This document shows, one piece after another, positions 49,522 to 58,645 of a stretch of DNA of 64,000 nucleotides; within the stretch, counting starts at the first letter, position 1; each line of letters begins with the position of its first letter. The position numbers and the translations under genes were made by a program. This DNA comes from Calditrichota bacterium. GTDB lineage: Bacteria > Electryoneota > RPQS01. The notes beneath the pieces were generated by a model. The model searched no databases and had not been told where the DNA came from. It was given only the letters and a program-made list of their open reading frames with translations. The DNA lies in the NCBI GenBank assembly GCA_020637445.1, contig JACJVZ010000002.1, positions 620,001 through 684,000 on the forward strand. The letters are read 5' to 3'.

Positions 49522-51234
49522 TTACTTCATTAGCACGAGCTTTTGCGTCGATGTGAAGCTGCCGGAATGAAGCTGCGCGAAGTAGAGTCCTGACGGCAGA
49601 TCATTGGCCGCGAACTCAACCGTGTACGAACCCGCATTCATCAAGCCGTTCACCAGCGTGGCCACTTCCTGACCCAGCGAGTTGTAAATCTTCAGCGAGA
49701 CGTCGGCAGTCACGGGAACGTCAAACTTCAACTGCGTACTCGGGTTGAACGGATTCGGGAAGGCGCCTTGGAACGCGAAGTCCGTAGGAACACCCTCGAC
49801 GCCGTCATCCACGGCCGAACCCGCAACGGTAACCGTCAACGTGCCCGTGCCGCTTTCCGTGCCATAGCCACCGACGCGCAGCAGATAGGATTGACCTTCA
49901 ACCACGTCGACGACAAGGCGCGACGTGAAATCCAAGCAATCTACTCCATTTTCGTCGACGCCGTCGTCGTTGCAGCCATAGAAGTCGTCGTTAGTCGTGG
50001 GGCAATCGGCGACCTCAGAGGTTCCATTCGTGTAGATGGCCATGCGCGTGTCATAGTCAGCCTGACCACACAGGGAGAACGATGCTTCACCGGTCGTCGG
50101 AGCAATAAAGTTGAACCAAATGTCCGGGCCGAATGCGACGCCGAATCCTTCGTTGCAGGAAGCGGGCAGTGCGGCGATAGACGCATCAATGGTCGCTTCC
50201 AACGTGCTGTAACCCGTGTCGCCAAGTTCAAGCATCGTCGGCGAATCGCAATTGTCGTTGCTTGCGGGCAATGCCGTCAACATGACGTCCAGCGTCGTCG
50301 TGCCGCCGTCCGTGACGTTCACGTCCTGCTCGACATAGGTTTCATAACCGGTCAGCGAGAACGTGATGTCCTGCATGCCGACGTTGGCTTCCAAAGTATA
50401 GGCACCGGTGCCGTCCGTCGTCGTGCTGTGGCCGCCGCCGGCAACCATGACACCCTGAAGCGGCGAGCTGGTTTCACTGTCTTCAACCATTCCTACGACA
50501 AAACCCGTCGGGCCGGCTTCACCGGCTTCGAGCACCACGTCGTCGACGAGGATCAAGAGCTTGTCATTGGAAATGTGGTGGATCGCAACATAGAAAGGCG
50601 ATCCCGCGTAGGCGGAAAGATCAAACGTATACTGCGTCCAAGTCGCCGGAATATTCAGGTGCTGCGTACCGATCAGGTTCGAGAAGCTGGCCGGTTGAGT
50701 GTCGGTCGTGGAGACCTTCACTTCGAACGACTCAAGCCAGCTCGAGCTTGCCGAAGCCGCCCAAAACGTCAGAGTGATGTCGCCCGTGAGATTTTGCTGC
50801 GGAAGAACCAGATAATCGTCGTTGGCGCTCGCAGGTACGTTGTAGATGTTGCAGGCGAACTTCGTTCCCGAGTGACCCGGAATCGCCGGAGCGACCGTCG
50901 AGCCGTCGAAGACCAGCCATTGAGAAAAGTCAATCGGCCAAATTGTTTCAACGGTGTTTTGACCGCCGTCCACGTCGATTTGAACCCAGCCTGCGGGAAG
51001 CGAACCGACTGGAATCGCATCAAAATTCTCGGACAGCACGATTTCATCGAGCGTGCCCGCACGGCGTGAACCAACTGCCGGAAGTTCGTAATTCGAATTG
51101 GAACCGGTGACGTCAATCACCGCGCCGTTCTTGACAACCAATCTCGCGTCAGGTCCCTTCACCTTGCCCGCGAATGCCGTCCCGACGACAATCAGACACA
51201 AAGCTAAAACAAACAATTTTGCAAATTTTTGCAT
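49522..51234 (-). CDS. Adhesin-like multidomain protein with type IX sorting domain
   Basis: The 570-residue product has a signal peptide (1-22, ending in AFA). A cleaved-adhesin/MAM-like domain follows (about 65-235: ENFDAIPVGSLPAGWVQID, YLVLPQQNLTGDITLTFWA, FYVAIHH). Next come a carboxypeptidase-regulatory-like domain (about 238-315), a PPC-like domain with ASFSLCGQADYDTRMAIYT and GCNDDG, and a sorting domain (FPNPFNPSTQLKFDV, YNSLGQEVATL, final LMK). The N-terminal domain type often binds host or matrix glycans in Bacteroidetes gingipain-like proteins, but no protease domain is present here. Confidence 0.85.
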   Translation of the reverse strand: MQKFAKLFVLALCLIVVGTAFAGKVKGPDARLVVKNGAVIDVTGSNSNYELPAVGSRRAGTLDEIVLSENFDAIPVGSLPAGWVQIDVDGGQNTVETIWPIDFSQWLVFDGSTVAPAIPGHSGTKFACNIYNVPASANDDYLVLPQQNLTGDITLTFWAASASSSWLESFEVKVSTTDTQPASFSNLIGTQHLNIPATWTQYTFDLSAYAGSPFYVAIHHISNDKLLILVDDVVLEAGEAGPTGFVVGMVEDSETSSPLQGVMVAGGGHSTTTDGTGAYTLEANVGMQDITFSLTGYETYVEQDVNVTDGGTTTLDVMLTALPASNDNCDSPTMLELGDTGYSTLEATIDASIAALPASCNEGFGVAFGPDIWFNFIAPTTGEASFSLCGQADYDTRMAIYTNGTSEVADCPTTNDDFYGCNDDGVDENGVDCLDFTSRLVVDVVEGQSYLLRVGGYGTESGTGTLTVTVAGSAVDDGVEGVPTDFAFQGAFPNPFNPSTQLKFDVPVTADVSLKIYNSLGQEVATLVNGLMNAGSYTVEFAANDLPSGLYFAQLHSGSFTSTQKLVLMK

Positions 51235-51304
51235 GTCTCTTTCTCCAAGTTGTTCTTTCCTCCCGCCCGGGGTGCGGTACGGAAAATATTGAAATGGTGA
51301 ATTC

Positions 51305-53011
51305 TTATTTCAGTAAAACGATCTTGACGGTTTGTTTCAAGTCGGTCGTCCGCGCGCGCACGAAATACATGCCGCTGGACACGCGGTTAGCCGTCCAGAA
51401 AAATTTATGACTTCCCGCGGTTAATTTGCCGCTGTGCAAAGTCTCCACCAACCGTCCGGTAATATCGAAAACTTCCAGAGTCACGGTTTGTTCGCGCAGA
51501 ACGTCCAGCGACAGATTCACTGTCGAGTTGAACGGATTGGGGTAAGCCGGATGCAGCTTGAAGGCTTGCGGCAAACCAATCCCGCGGTCGTCGGCGTCGA
51601 GCAACGGAGTTTGGAAATGCAGGGTGTAGTTGTTCACTTGACCTGAATCCAACTCCAAAAAGTCTTCGACGTGCAAGCTCCACGTGCCGTTCGCGGCGAG
51701 GCCGTTGAACGTCGATAGAGGCTGCTCCGGCACAAACGAACCGGTATAAGGTCCCATGCCGCTCCCGATCGGCGTCGCCGCTTGATCGTCAAAACGGCAG
51801 TTCACCATATCCGCTCCAAGCTCTACGCCGCCCGGCGGATTATAGAGTGTGATCGTATCTCCGTTCGGATGAGCCAGAGAAATAATCAAATCCGACATAA
51901 ACGTGTGAGTGATGTTCACCGTTACGTCAAGGTCGAGAATCGTCGAGTCAATTCCGGTTACTTCGAGATCGACTTCTGCACGCCCCGCGGCCGCATCCGG
52001 AATCGTCACGGCTCGTCCAAAATATGTAACATCCGTGAACGTCAAGGTCGGAACCATCTGCAGGTTCTGCGTGGTTGTCTGACCTTCCATCACCGTTACT
52101 CCGTCGACGATTGCGTCAAGGTAATTCGTCGCCCGCGCCGCCATCCGGTACGTGCCGTCCGCAATACGGGATAAGACATATTCACCGTCGGCATTCGTTG
52201 TCGTCCGGCCAATCGTGTCGGCTCCGGTCGTGTCGACAATGGATGTGTCAATGAGAAAGACCGTCGCGTTGGCAATTGGACTGGCGGTGACGGAGTTCGA
52301 CACCGTTCCGGTAATCGCGGGCGCGCCGTTGATTTCCAAGCTGAAATCCAAAAGCTGCCCGACGTCTCCGGCAAAACGGTCATAGACTACCAGCCGCCAC
52401 TGACCTTGCGCGTCATGTCCGGCAAAAACAGTGTCGATATTTCGCAGCGGCTGAAATCCGCCCGTGAACGGCGGAAGTCCGTCATATATAGACGTGAGTG
52501 CCTGATCGTCGAACCACGTTCCCGTCATGTTGACGATATTGTCGGCGGGAAACAGATCCAAAAGCAAGACACGCGCCACGGAATCGATCGTCGTATCGCG
52601 ATAGACGTTGAAATACTGGTACGTCGTATCGTGAGTTACCGTGTCGATACTTTGTATCGTCGAATCCTGATGATCAAAGACTGAGTCGTCATACGTCGAA
52701 TCGCGCTCAAGCCAAATGGCCAAATCGCGAACCCACGTGTGCTCAAGCGTCACGCCCACGTCCACGTCTTCAACGTTGTAAGATTCGGGAATCTCGATGA
52801 CTGCCACTGTCGTGTCGAAGTCTTGGATCGGCATGGGCAATCCCGTTGCCGTGTAAAGACTGTCAAGCGAGACGTGCGGCGTCCTCACGTGTTGTTGACG
52901 CGGCAAAGTGCGACCGGCGTGTTTGCGCGGCTCGACACTGGTTTTTGCCAATGCGAATCCGAACACCAACACCAGCAAGATGAAAGCGACGTTAGTCTTT
53001 CGTAAGATCAA
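51305..53011 (-). CDS. Protein with two proprotein-convertase P domains and type IX sorting domain
   Basis: About 568 residues. The only plausible start giving a signal peptide (ILRKTNVAFILLVLVFGFAL) is TTG at 53011, which overlaps the end of the acetyltransferase gene by 20 bases. Domains: P domain 1 (VGVTLEHTWVRDLAIWLE to WRLVVYDRFAGDVG), a carboxypeptidase-regulatory-like domain (AITGTVSNSVTASPIANATV), P domain 2 (VTVNITHTFMSDLIISLAHP to WSLHVEDFLELDSGQ), and a sorting domain (YPNPFNSTVNLSL, FDITGRLVETL, final LLK). P domains usually accompany proteases; none is present, so a binding role is likely. Confidence 0.83.
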   Translation of the reverse strand: MILRKTNVAFILLVLVFGFALAKTSVEPRKHAGRTLPRQQHVRTPHVSLDSLYTATGLPMPIQDFDTTVAVIEIPESYNVEDVDVGVTLEHTWVRDLAIWLERDSTYDDSVFDHQDSTIQSIDTVTHDTTYQYFNVYRDTTIDSVARVLLLDLFPADNIVNMTGTWFDDQALTSIYDGLPPFTGGFQPLRNIDTVFAGHDAQGQWRLVVYDRFAGDVGQLLDFSLEINGAPAITGTVSNSVTASPIANATVFLIDTSIVDTTGADTIGRTTTNADGEYVLSRIADGTYRMAARATNYLDAIVDGVTVMEGQTTTQNLQMVPTLTFTDVTYFGRAVTIPDAAAGRAEVDLEVTGIDSTILDLDVTVNITHTFMSDLIISLAHPNGDTITLYNPPGGVELGADMVNCRFDDQAATPIGSGMGPYTGSFVPEQPLSTFNGLAANGTWSLHVEDFLELDSGQVNNYTLHFQTPLLDADDRGIGLPQAFKLHPAYPNPFNSTVNLSLDVLREQTVTLEVFDITGRLVETLHSGKLTAGSHKFFWTANRVSSGMYFVRARTTDLKQTVKIVLLK

Positions 53012-53450
53012 TGGAATAGTAGACTCGGCCGGCTGAATCGGCCTTGTAATAATCAAAGAGGTACTGCGCCACCATGTTCATGTTTTCCACGGTGCAGTCA
53101 ATGTGCGAGTACTTTGCCTTTGTCGCCCAGCGGATCGCATGGTCGAAGAGCTGACGCCCGAAGCCTTTTTCGCGCTGACTTGGTCTGACAAACAGATCCA
53201 GAATCGTCGGGACGCGATCTGCTTCCAACGTGGATGGAGTTAGGTACATGAGTAGAAATCCTACGGGAATTCCACTCGATGTGCGACCGATAAAGATTGA
53301 ACCCAATCGGTCGTTGTCCAAAATCTCCTTCAAATATTCCTGATTGACATCATCAGGATGAGCTTCGTATTCTTCGCCATCGGCTTGATATTCGGCGACC
53401 AGCTCGAGCAGCTGGGCAAGGTCCGCAGTCGTCGCGGTGCTGACAATCAT
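52992..53450 (-). CDS. GNAT-family N-acetyltransferase
   Basis: The 152-residue protein has the acetyl-CoA-binding A motif LFVRPSQREKGFGRQLFDHA (R-x-x-G-x-G) and the neighbouring GFLLMY strand. A C-terminal NMVAQYLFDYYKAD segment fits motif B. Substrate is unknown. The chosen ATG gives a standard N-terminus; the frame is open nine codons further upstream. Its 3' end overlaps the start of the secreted P-domain gene. Confidence 0.82.
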   Translation of the reverse strand: MIVSTATTADLAQLLELVAEYQADGEEYEAHPDDVNQEYLKEILDNDRLGSIFIGRTSSGIPVGFLLMYLTPSTLEADRVPTILDLFVRPSQREKGFGRQLFDHAIRWATKAKYSHIDCTVENMNMVAQYLFDYYKADSAGRVYYSIDLTKD

Positions 53451-53530
53451 CGGATTGAGGACGGTGCCCCGCGGCACCCAATTTTCTTTCTTATTGGCTG
53501 GTTAAGGATTTACCGAAATACAAAGCGAAC

Positions 53531-53559
53531 ATTATGCCAACTTACGGTAAATTTGGCAA
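53531..53559 (-). promoter_or_regulatory. sigma-70-type promoter for the acetyltransferase
   Basis: Minus-strand TTGCCA (53559-53554), 17 bases, CATAAT (53536-53531). Confidence 0.5.
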
Positions 53560-53575
53560 ATTCGCCAGACCCAAA

Positions 53576-54778
53576 TTAATTCATGTTTTCCAATAGGATA
53601 GCCTGACCCTGACCGACCCCGACACAGAGACTGGCAATTCCCCACCTCGTCCCGGCATCACGCATGCTGCGTGCAAGGGTGCCTAAAATGCGCGCCCCGG
53701 ACATCCCGAGGGGGTGGCCAATGGCAATGGCGCCGCCCTTAGAATTCACACGGTCGATATGAGGATCAAGTTCCGCCAGAACTGCCAGAGCCTGCACCGC
53801 GAAGGCTTCGTTGATCTCCCACAAACCAATTTCAAACTTGGTGACTCCCGTCCGGGCAAGCAACTTTTCTACGGCGTCCACCGGTCCGATTCCCATGTAA
53901 CGGGGATCAACTCCCGCCGAAGCCGAGGCGACAATCCGCGCCAATGGCTTTAGATTGTGGTCTTTGATGAATTTCTCAGAACAAATCAGCAGGGCTGCTG
54001 CTCCGTCATTCAAGCTGGACGAATTTCCCGCCGTGACCGTGCCGCCTTTGCGAAAAGCCGGCCGGAGGGTGGCAAGTTTTTCCAGTGTGGTGTCTTTGCG
54101 CGGGCCTTCGTCGCGGTTTACGACGATCGGGTCGCCTTTGCGCTGGGGAATTTCGACCGGAATGATCTCTTCTTCGAATAGTCCGCGTTCGTGAGCCATG
54201 ACGGCCTTCTGGTGCGATTCAAAGGCGAATTGATCCTGTAACTCGCGGGGAATTTTCCAACGTTCATAGATATTCTCCGCCGTCTCGCCCATAGACTCCA
54301 GCGGGAACAGCTCTTTCATCGCGGGATTCGGATAGCGCCAGCCCAAAGTCGTGTCCCACGCGGTCAAGTTGCCGAAATCGAAACCACCCGCGAGTTTCGG
54401 CACACTGAACGGAGCGCGGGTCATGGACTCCACTCCTCCTGCAATGTAACAATGTCCTTCACCTGATGCAATGGCCCGGAAAGCGATTGCGGCGGCTTCC
54501 ATTCCGGACGCGCACAGCCTGTTGATGGTCACGGCGGGAACGGAGTGGGGGAGGCCCGCAAGCAGGACGGCCATGCGCGCGACGTTGCGGTTATCTTCAC
54601 CCGCTTGATTGGCGCAGCCCATGTAGACTTCGTCGATCAAACCGGGGTCGAGTTCGTTGCGTTCGACAATTCTTTTCAACACCAGCGCGGCCATGTCGTC
54701 GGGCCGGACTGCTTTCAGGATACCATTGTGTTTGCCCACTGGAGTGCGGAGAGCGTCAACGAGAAATGCTTGGGTCAT
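53576..54778 (-). CDS. Acetyl-CoA acyltransferase (thiolase)
   Basis: The 400-residue enzyme has the full thiolase set: the nucleophile Cys in NRLCASGMEA (about residue 89), NEAFAVQAL, GGAIAIGHPLGMSGAR with the catalytic His, and the second Cys in CVGVGQG. It breaks or forms 3-ketoacyl-CoA. The wording VYMGCANQAGEDNRNVAR is typical of the PcaF/beta-ketoadipyl and FadA-like branch. No other beta-oxidation or aromatic-degradation gene is adjacent, so the pathway is undecided. Confidence 0.93.
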   Translation of the reverse strand: MTQAFLVDALRTPVGKHNGILKAVRPDDMAALVLKRIVERNELDPGLIDEVYMGCANQAGEDNRNVARMAVLLAGLPHSVPAVTINRLCASGMEAAAIAFRAIASGEGHCYIAGGVESMTRAPFSVPKLAGGFDFGNLTAWDTTLGWRYPNPAMKELFPLESMGETAENIYERWKIPRELQDQFAFESHQKAVMAHERGLFEEEIIPVEIPQRKGDPIVVNRDEGPRKDTTLEKLATLRPAFRKGGTVTAGNSSSLNDGAAALLICSEKFIKDHNLKPLARIVASASAGVDPRYMGIGPVDAVEKLLARTGVTKFEIGLWEINEAFAVQALAVLAELDPHIDRVNSKGGAIAIGHPLGMSGARILGTLARSMRDAGTRWGIASLCVGVGQGQAILLENMN

Positions 54779-54792
54779 GTGATGGGGGTTAA

Positions 54793-54820
54793 AAGTGAAA
54801 TATGAAATAAGAAGTCAGAA
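54793..54820. repeat. Heptanucleotide tandem repeat
   Basis: AAGTGAA, ATATGAA, ATAAGAA, GTCAGAA. The GTCAGAA end also closes the array at 58549. A GGCC-TCT-GGCC palindrome follows at about 54838-54848. Confidence 0.5.
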
Positions 54821-54903
54821 CAAGACAAACTGCCGTCGGCCTCTGGCCGTCGATGCCAAGGGATACCTATGCCTGCGGCAGGGAGGTCATAGAGAAGTCC
54901 GGG

Positions 54904-55488
54904 TTACGTTTTGCGTTCAAAGACTTTCAGCCGCCAAGTCAGGAACGCGCCTAACGCGAGGAGGAATACCGCGAAGATGGTATGCCGGACAACTTCCACG
55001 ACGGCGAAGAGTTTGAAAATGGTCGCGTGAAAATGGTAGCCCAAAAACAGCAGAAGGGGAACGTAAATCAATACTGCTGCAAAGTCCGTTGCGATGTAAC
55101 TTGCCGCGCGCATGTTGCGAATACCCGCGAAGAGCGGTCCGAAAAATCTCAAACCCACGACGAACCGGAACGCAAACACCGCCCGCACGAGTCCGCTTGT
55201 TCCGGTCGGCAAGGCTTTGGCAACTCGCGACCGCTCGACTCGTTCGATCAATCTGGAAACGCGCGGAGAGCGCAGGCTTGCGAGCCTGTACAAAACAAAA
55301 TCTCCGCCGAGAATTCCCAGCATGGCCGCGATCGTCGTCGGTACGGAATGCAGTTCGCTGCTGCTGATCAGATAGCCGAATCCCAACAGCAGTACTTCTT
55401 CCGGCAAGGGCAGCAAATAGCCCGAGAACAGCAGCGCCAATACGATGCCAACGTACGAAACATGCTCAAGACTCGGCAAATACTCCAT
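54904..55488 (-). CDS. DedA-family membrane protein
   Basis: The 194-residue protein has four to five hydrophobic segments and DedA features: SGYLLPLPEEVLLLGFGYL near the N-terminus, GDFVLYRLA, and RFVVGLRFFGPLFAGIRNM with the conserved Arg residues. DedA proteins act as proton-dependent lipid-carrier or lipid flippases. It starts six bases after the outer-membrane gene and ends the four-gene operon that begins with the patatin-like gene. Confidence 0.8.
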   Translation of the reverse strand: MEYLPSLEHVSYVGIVLALLFSGYLLPLPEEVLLLGFGYLISSSELHSVPTTIAAMLGILGGDFVLYRLASLRSPRVSRLIERVERSRVAKALPTGTSGLVRAVFAFRFVVGLRFFGPLFAGIRNMRAASYIATDFAAVLIYVPLLLFLGYHFHATIFKLFAVVEVVRHTIFAVFLLALGAFLTWRLKVFERKT

Positions 55489-55494
55489 GAGATT

Positions 55495-56373
55495 CTACTC
55501 GCTGCCGAACAGCACGATACGGAGTCCCCAGCCCCACGTAAATTGCTGCTTGAATTCCTGCAGTCCTTTTTGGTTTCCGGCCATCATCGCCGAATAGAGT
55601 GCGAGGTCGGCGTGCTTGCCGGGCAGGACTATTCCAACTAAGCTGCGATAATATTGATTATCGGGAGTCTTGCGCTTCAAACGATACGAATAGGGTTCGA
55701 GTTCGCCGATCAAATACTCCCAGTAGTGGGACATGAACGGATAGGCTCCTTTGCGGAATCTCCAGCGTGCAATCAACTCGGCGCCGGGACCGTGAGTATA
55801 CGACTTGTCATACGAATCGCCGAAAAAGACTTTGTCCTGCGCGCGAAGATCAAAACTCGCCTTGCCCAGCGGGATGCGAACGGCTGCTTCGGGCATGACG
55901 AAATTGCCGACGTCCGGCGGGCCGAAGATGTGAAACCAAAGGTCGTCGTAGCCGTGATCGGATTCGTGCCGTACGGAAAACCCGAATTCGATGTTGCCGC
56001 CTTGGCCGAAGGTCTTCTCGCCCAAGCGGTCCAGGGCAAACATCGTGGAAAATCCAAACACGCCGCGCCACAAATTTACACTGTGATCTTCTCCGGGATA
56101 CGGCTCGACATGATCGTTGTCGGATTCAAGTTCGAGCATTCCGTGAAACCCCAGCCGGAGCGTCGTGCGCTTGCTGTAAATTGCTCCGAAGCCGAAATCC
56201 GCTCCGCCCGTGCGGGTTTCGCGCGGAAGATATTGCCATGAAGGAAACGTCGCATCTCGCGACGCGCTGAGGCCGCTGTTGATTGCACGCGACGCGCCGG
56301 GCATAGTTTCCCACGTCGCGGCAAATGAGCTCGCGCAAGCTAACAGGACGATGAAAAGAACTCGAGACATCAT
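55495..56373 (-). CDS. Putative outer-membrane beta-barrel protein
   Basis: About 292 residues, starting at an ATG overlapping the stop of the lipoprotein upstream. Signal peptide about 1-18. The rest is rich in short alternating strands (GADFGFGAIYSKRTTLRLGF, NIEFGFSVRHESDHGYDDLW, GPGAELIARWRFRKGAYPF) and ends GWGLRIVLFGSE, consistent with a small barrel related to DUF1207-type proteins. The family assignment is tentative. Confidence 0.6.
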   Translation of the reverse strand: MMSRVLFIVLLACASSFAATWETMPGASRAINSGLSASRDATFPSWQYLPRETRTGGADFGFGAIYSKRTTLRLGFHGMLELESDNDHVEPYPGEDHSVNLWRGVFGFSTMFALDRLGEKTFGQGGNIEFGFSVRHESDHGYDDLWFHIFGPPDVGNFVMPEAAVRIPLGKASFDLRAQDKVFFGDSYDKSYTHGPGAELIARWRFRKGAYPFMSHYWEYLIGELEPYSYRLKRKTPDNQYYRSLVGIVLPGKHADLALYSAMMAGNQKGLQEFKQQFTWGWGLRIVLFGSE

Positions 56374-57416
56374 TCGTAAAACTCGAATTCTACTAAATGA
56401 AGTCCCGCACCGCGATCTTCCTGTTGACTCCAATAGCTAATCAGAATCTTGCGGCCGCCGTCTCGCTTGTACTCGGGATGCTGGTAGACGCGGCTGATCC
56501 AGAACTCGCGCGGAGAGTCGCCGGTGAAGAGCAGCAAACTGAACGACCCTGATATGAGATTCGGGTCCCAAGTTTGCGAAAGATAGACGTCATTAGTTTC
56601 GTAATACGTGCGGATATAGGTGTATGATCCGATCCAGGCATTGTCGTCGACGATGACGTCCGATACATAGAGGCTGCGGTCGGTGTAGAGATACGACGAC
56701 CATTCGTAGATGTCGGTTCTGAAGTAGCTGTAGCTTTCGATGTCTTCGATTGCTTCGGGACGCACTCTGGCCGCAAACCCGTTGTCGCTTTCGCCGTTCC
56801 ACGCTAAACCGAACAAATAGACATACCCGTCCTCGTCCAAACGGGGGCTGTATCCCATGCTTTGGGTAAACAGTTCGTAGCTTCGCTCTGCATTCAAATC
56901 TTGGTCGAGCCGAACTAAGACCGTGCTGTAATCCCGAATAGAGGAATAGCTGTAGAAGCGGACTTTCCTGACAAAAATGTAAACCGTTTCACCAATCTTT
57001 AGTCCGCCGATTGGCCAAAGCCTGAATTGATAGGAACTGAGCGTGTCGCTGTTCCATTCCTGTTCGTACTCCGTATACGGAATAATCTGTTTCAGATTCC
57101 CCGTCGAGTCCGTAACCCACTCGAGGGCGTTGCCTGTCGGTGCGCCGCGGCCGTGATGAATGCCTGCACTATTCGAAAGAGCATGAAAACCAATTTCACT
57201 CGTGTCCGAGATCAGCGTTTCGCCGAAAACCCACAGCGATTCGTCGTCGTTTAGCGGAATTGAAAAGGCGCCTTCTTGCGTCAGCGCGCCGGGAAACATG
57301 TTCATGACGCCGACTTCGTGCGCTTTGCCGAACGTGTAGTCGTCCTCGCCCCAATTCTTTAGACATCCTGTAAGAAGCAGAGCGGGAAGCGAGAGGATGA
57401 AGAAGAGGGCGCGCAT
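56370..57416 (-). CDS. Lipoprotein, DUF4185-like beta-propeller
   Basis: The 348-residue protein has lipobox LLTGC. IPLNDDESLWVFGETLI and SAGIHHGRG near the start, and repeated WIxx and LYVSDV-type blades, resemble DUF4185 or five-bladed propeller proteins related to glycosyl hydrolases. Catalytic residues cannot be named. Placed between the patatin-like gene (six-base gap) and the barrel gene (four-base overlap). Confidence 0.65.
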   Translation of the reverse strand: MRALFFILSLPALLLTGCLKNWGEDDYTFGKAHEVGVMNMFPGALTQEGAFSIPLNDDESLWVFGETLISDTSEIGFHALSNSAGIHHGRGAPTGNALEWVTDSTGNLKQIIPYTEYEQEWNSDTLSSYQFRLWPIGGLKIGETVYIFVRKVRFYSYSSIRDYSTVLVRLDQDLNAERSYELFTQSMGYSPRLDEDGYVYLFGLAWNGESDNGFAARVRPEAIEDIESYSYFRTDIYEWSSYLYTDRSLYVSDVIVDDNAWIGSYTYIRTYYETNDVYLSQTWDPNLISGSFSLLLFTGDSPREFWISRVYQHPEYKRDGGRKILISYWSQQEDRGAGLHLVEFEFYE

Positions 57417-57422
57417 GTTCGT

Positions 57423-58535
57423 TTATCTCGGCAATTCCGGGACGTCGTCTTGAAAGAGAACGACTTCGAGCAAATAGTCTTCTTTGTGTTTCAGAAAATC
57501 GGCCATGCGTCTGCGGCCAAGTTTGATGCCTTCGCGAACGGCCGACTTGGTGAAACTGCGCGCGGAGTCGGAAAACTTTCCCATTTCACTTTTCGACGGG
57601 CCTACGACAAACACGTCAATCACCGCGTATTTCTGATGCCACGCGATAAACTCGTTTTTGACATGCGTGTCGTCCGAAATCTGCGTACAATGCATCTTAC
57701 CCGCGAGTTCATTGATAAACGCGACGCGTTCGAAATCTTCGCGATCTGTGTTGTCAACGAAAATCTCCAGCGTGCGTTCGAGGACTTTCGTCACGCGATC
57801 AAAGGGCCCTTGATGCACCAAGGGAAACGACGACGCGCGCAGGACGTGCAGCTCCTGTGATTGCACGGGCTGGTTGCGCGCGGCGCGTTCTTCGCGCACT
57901 TCGCGGAAATGCTGAAACAGCGAGCGCAAGGGAGTAACGTCCGTCACTCCGCCGTCAACAAAGCCGTGAATGGGCGGAAACACAATCGGAATCGCGGCCG
58001 AGGCCATGACGGCGTCAATAGCACTCAGCCCGGCAAGAGGCTTGTGCAACGGAACTTCAAGGAAGCGTCCCGATTCCAAATTCACCGTACCTACTTCGAC
58101 GGCGCGCGGCCACTTCTTGCCCGCGAGATTCTTTTCGAGCAGTTTTCGCAGCGGCATTGTGTCATAGACTGCGGGTTGCTTACGCAGCGTGGCCACGGCC
58201 ATGTCGCCGAAAATACTCTTGCCAAGCAATCTGCGTGCGCCTTCGGTCAGCACTCCCGTCGAGCGATGCGGAATGTATACTGAGCTGTCGCTGGATATTT
58301 CCGTTCGCCAAAGCTCGGCGAGTTGCTTGGCATTTTCAGGCTGCTGACGAATTGCGGCGTCGTAGGTGCCGCTCTCCGTGCCAAAAAGCTGCGCAACATT
58401 CAGCGCACCAACCGAGACTCCATAGCCTCCGTCATACGGCTGCCCACTTGTTGCGAAGTACTCTTCGAGCATTCCGGCTTGATATGATCCATAGGCGCCG
58501 CCGCCTTGCAGCGCTACGAGAAGATGAGGGAGCAC
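57423..58535 (-). CDS. Patatin-like phospholipase
   Basis: The 370-residue protein starts at a GTG. It shows the oxyanion loop LQGGGAYGSYQAG, the nucleophile elbow GVSVG (Ser about residue 42) and the Asp of VDGGVTD (about 193), the complete Ser-Asp dyad of patatins. It would hydrolyse acyl esters of phospholipids. No signal peptide. First gene of an apparent envelope-lipid operon: patatin, lipoprotein, barrel, DedA. Confidence 0.9.
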   Translation of the reverse strand: MLPHLLVALQGGGAYGSYQAGMLEEYFATSGQPYDGGYGVSVGALNVAQLFGTESGTYDAAIRQQPENAKQLAELWRTEISSDSSVYIPHRSTGVLTEGARRLLGKSIFGDMAVATLRKQPAVYDTMPLRKLLEKNLAGKKWPRAVEVGTVNLESGRFLEVPLHKPLAGLSAIDAVMASAAIPIVFPPIHGFVDGGVTDVTPLRSLFQHFREVREERAARNQPVQSQELHVLRASSFPLVHQGPFDRVTKVLERTLEIFVDNTDREDFERVAFINELAGKMHCTQISDDTHVKNEFIAWHQKYAVIDVFVVGPSKSEMGKFSDSARSFTKSAVREGIKLGRRRMADFLKHKEDYLLEVVLFQDDVPELPR

Positions 58536-58548
58536 GTGCTTCTGAAAA

Positions 58549-58645
58549 TATGAAGTATGAAGTATGAAATATGAAGTCAGAAAGGTAAGAGTTATGAGGT
58601 AAGAGGTATGAGCCCTGAGTGTTTCATCCTTAATCCCTTATCCTT
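58549..58645. repeat. Longest heptanucleotide array
   Basis: TATGAAG, TATGAAG, TATGAAA, TATGAAG, TCAGAAA, then GGTAAGA, GTTATGA, GGTAAGA, GGTATGA (to 58611). A further array CATCCTT, AATCCCT, TATCCTT at 58625-58645 overlaps the end of the methyltransferase gene. Confidence 0.65.

Noticed and set aside
47683..51069. Long plus-strand open frames opposite the secreted-protein genes at 47581 and 49522
   Set aside because: They are mirror images of GC-rich coding DNA, without ribosome sites or recognisable domains.
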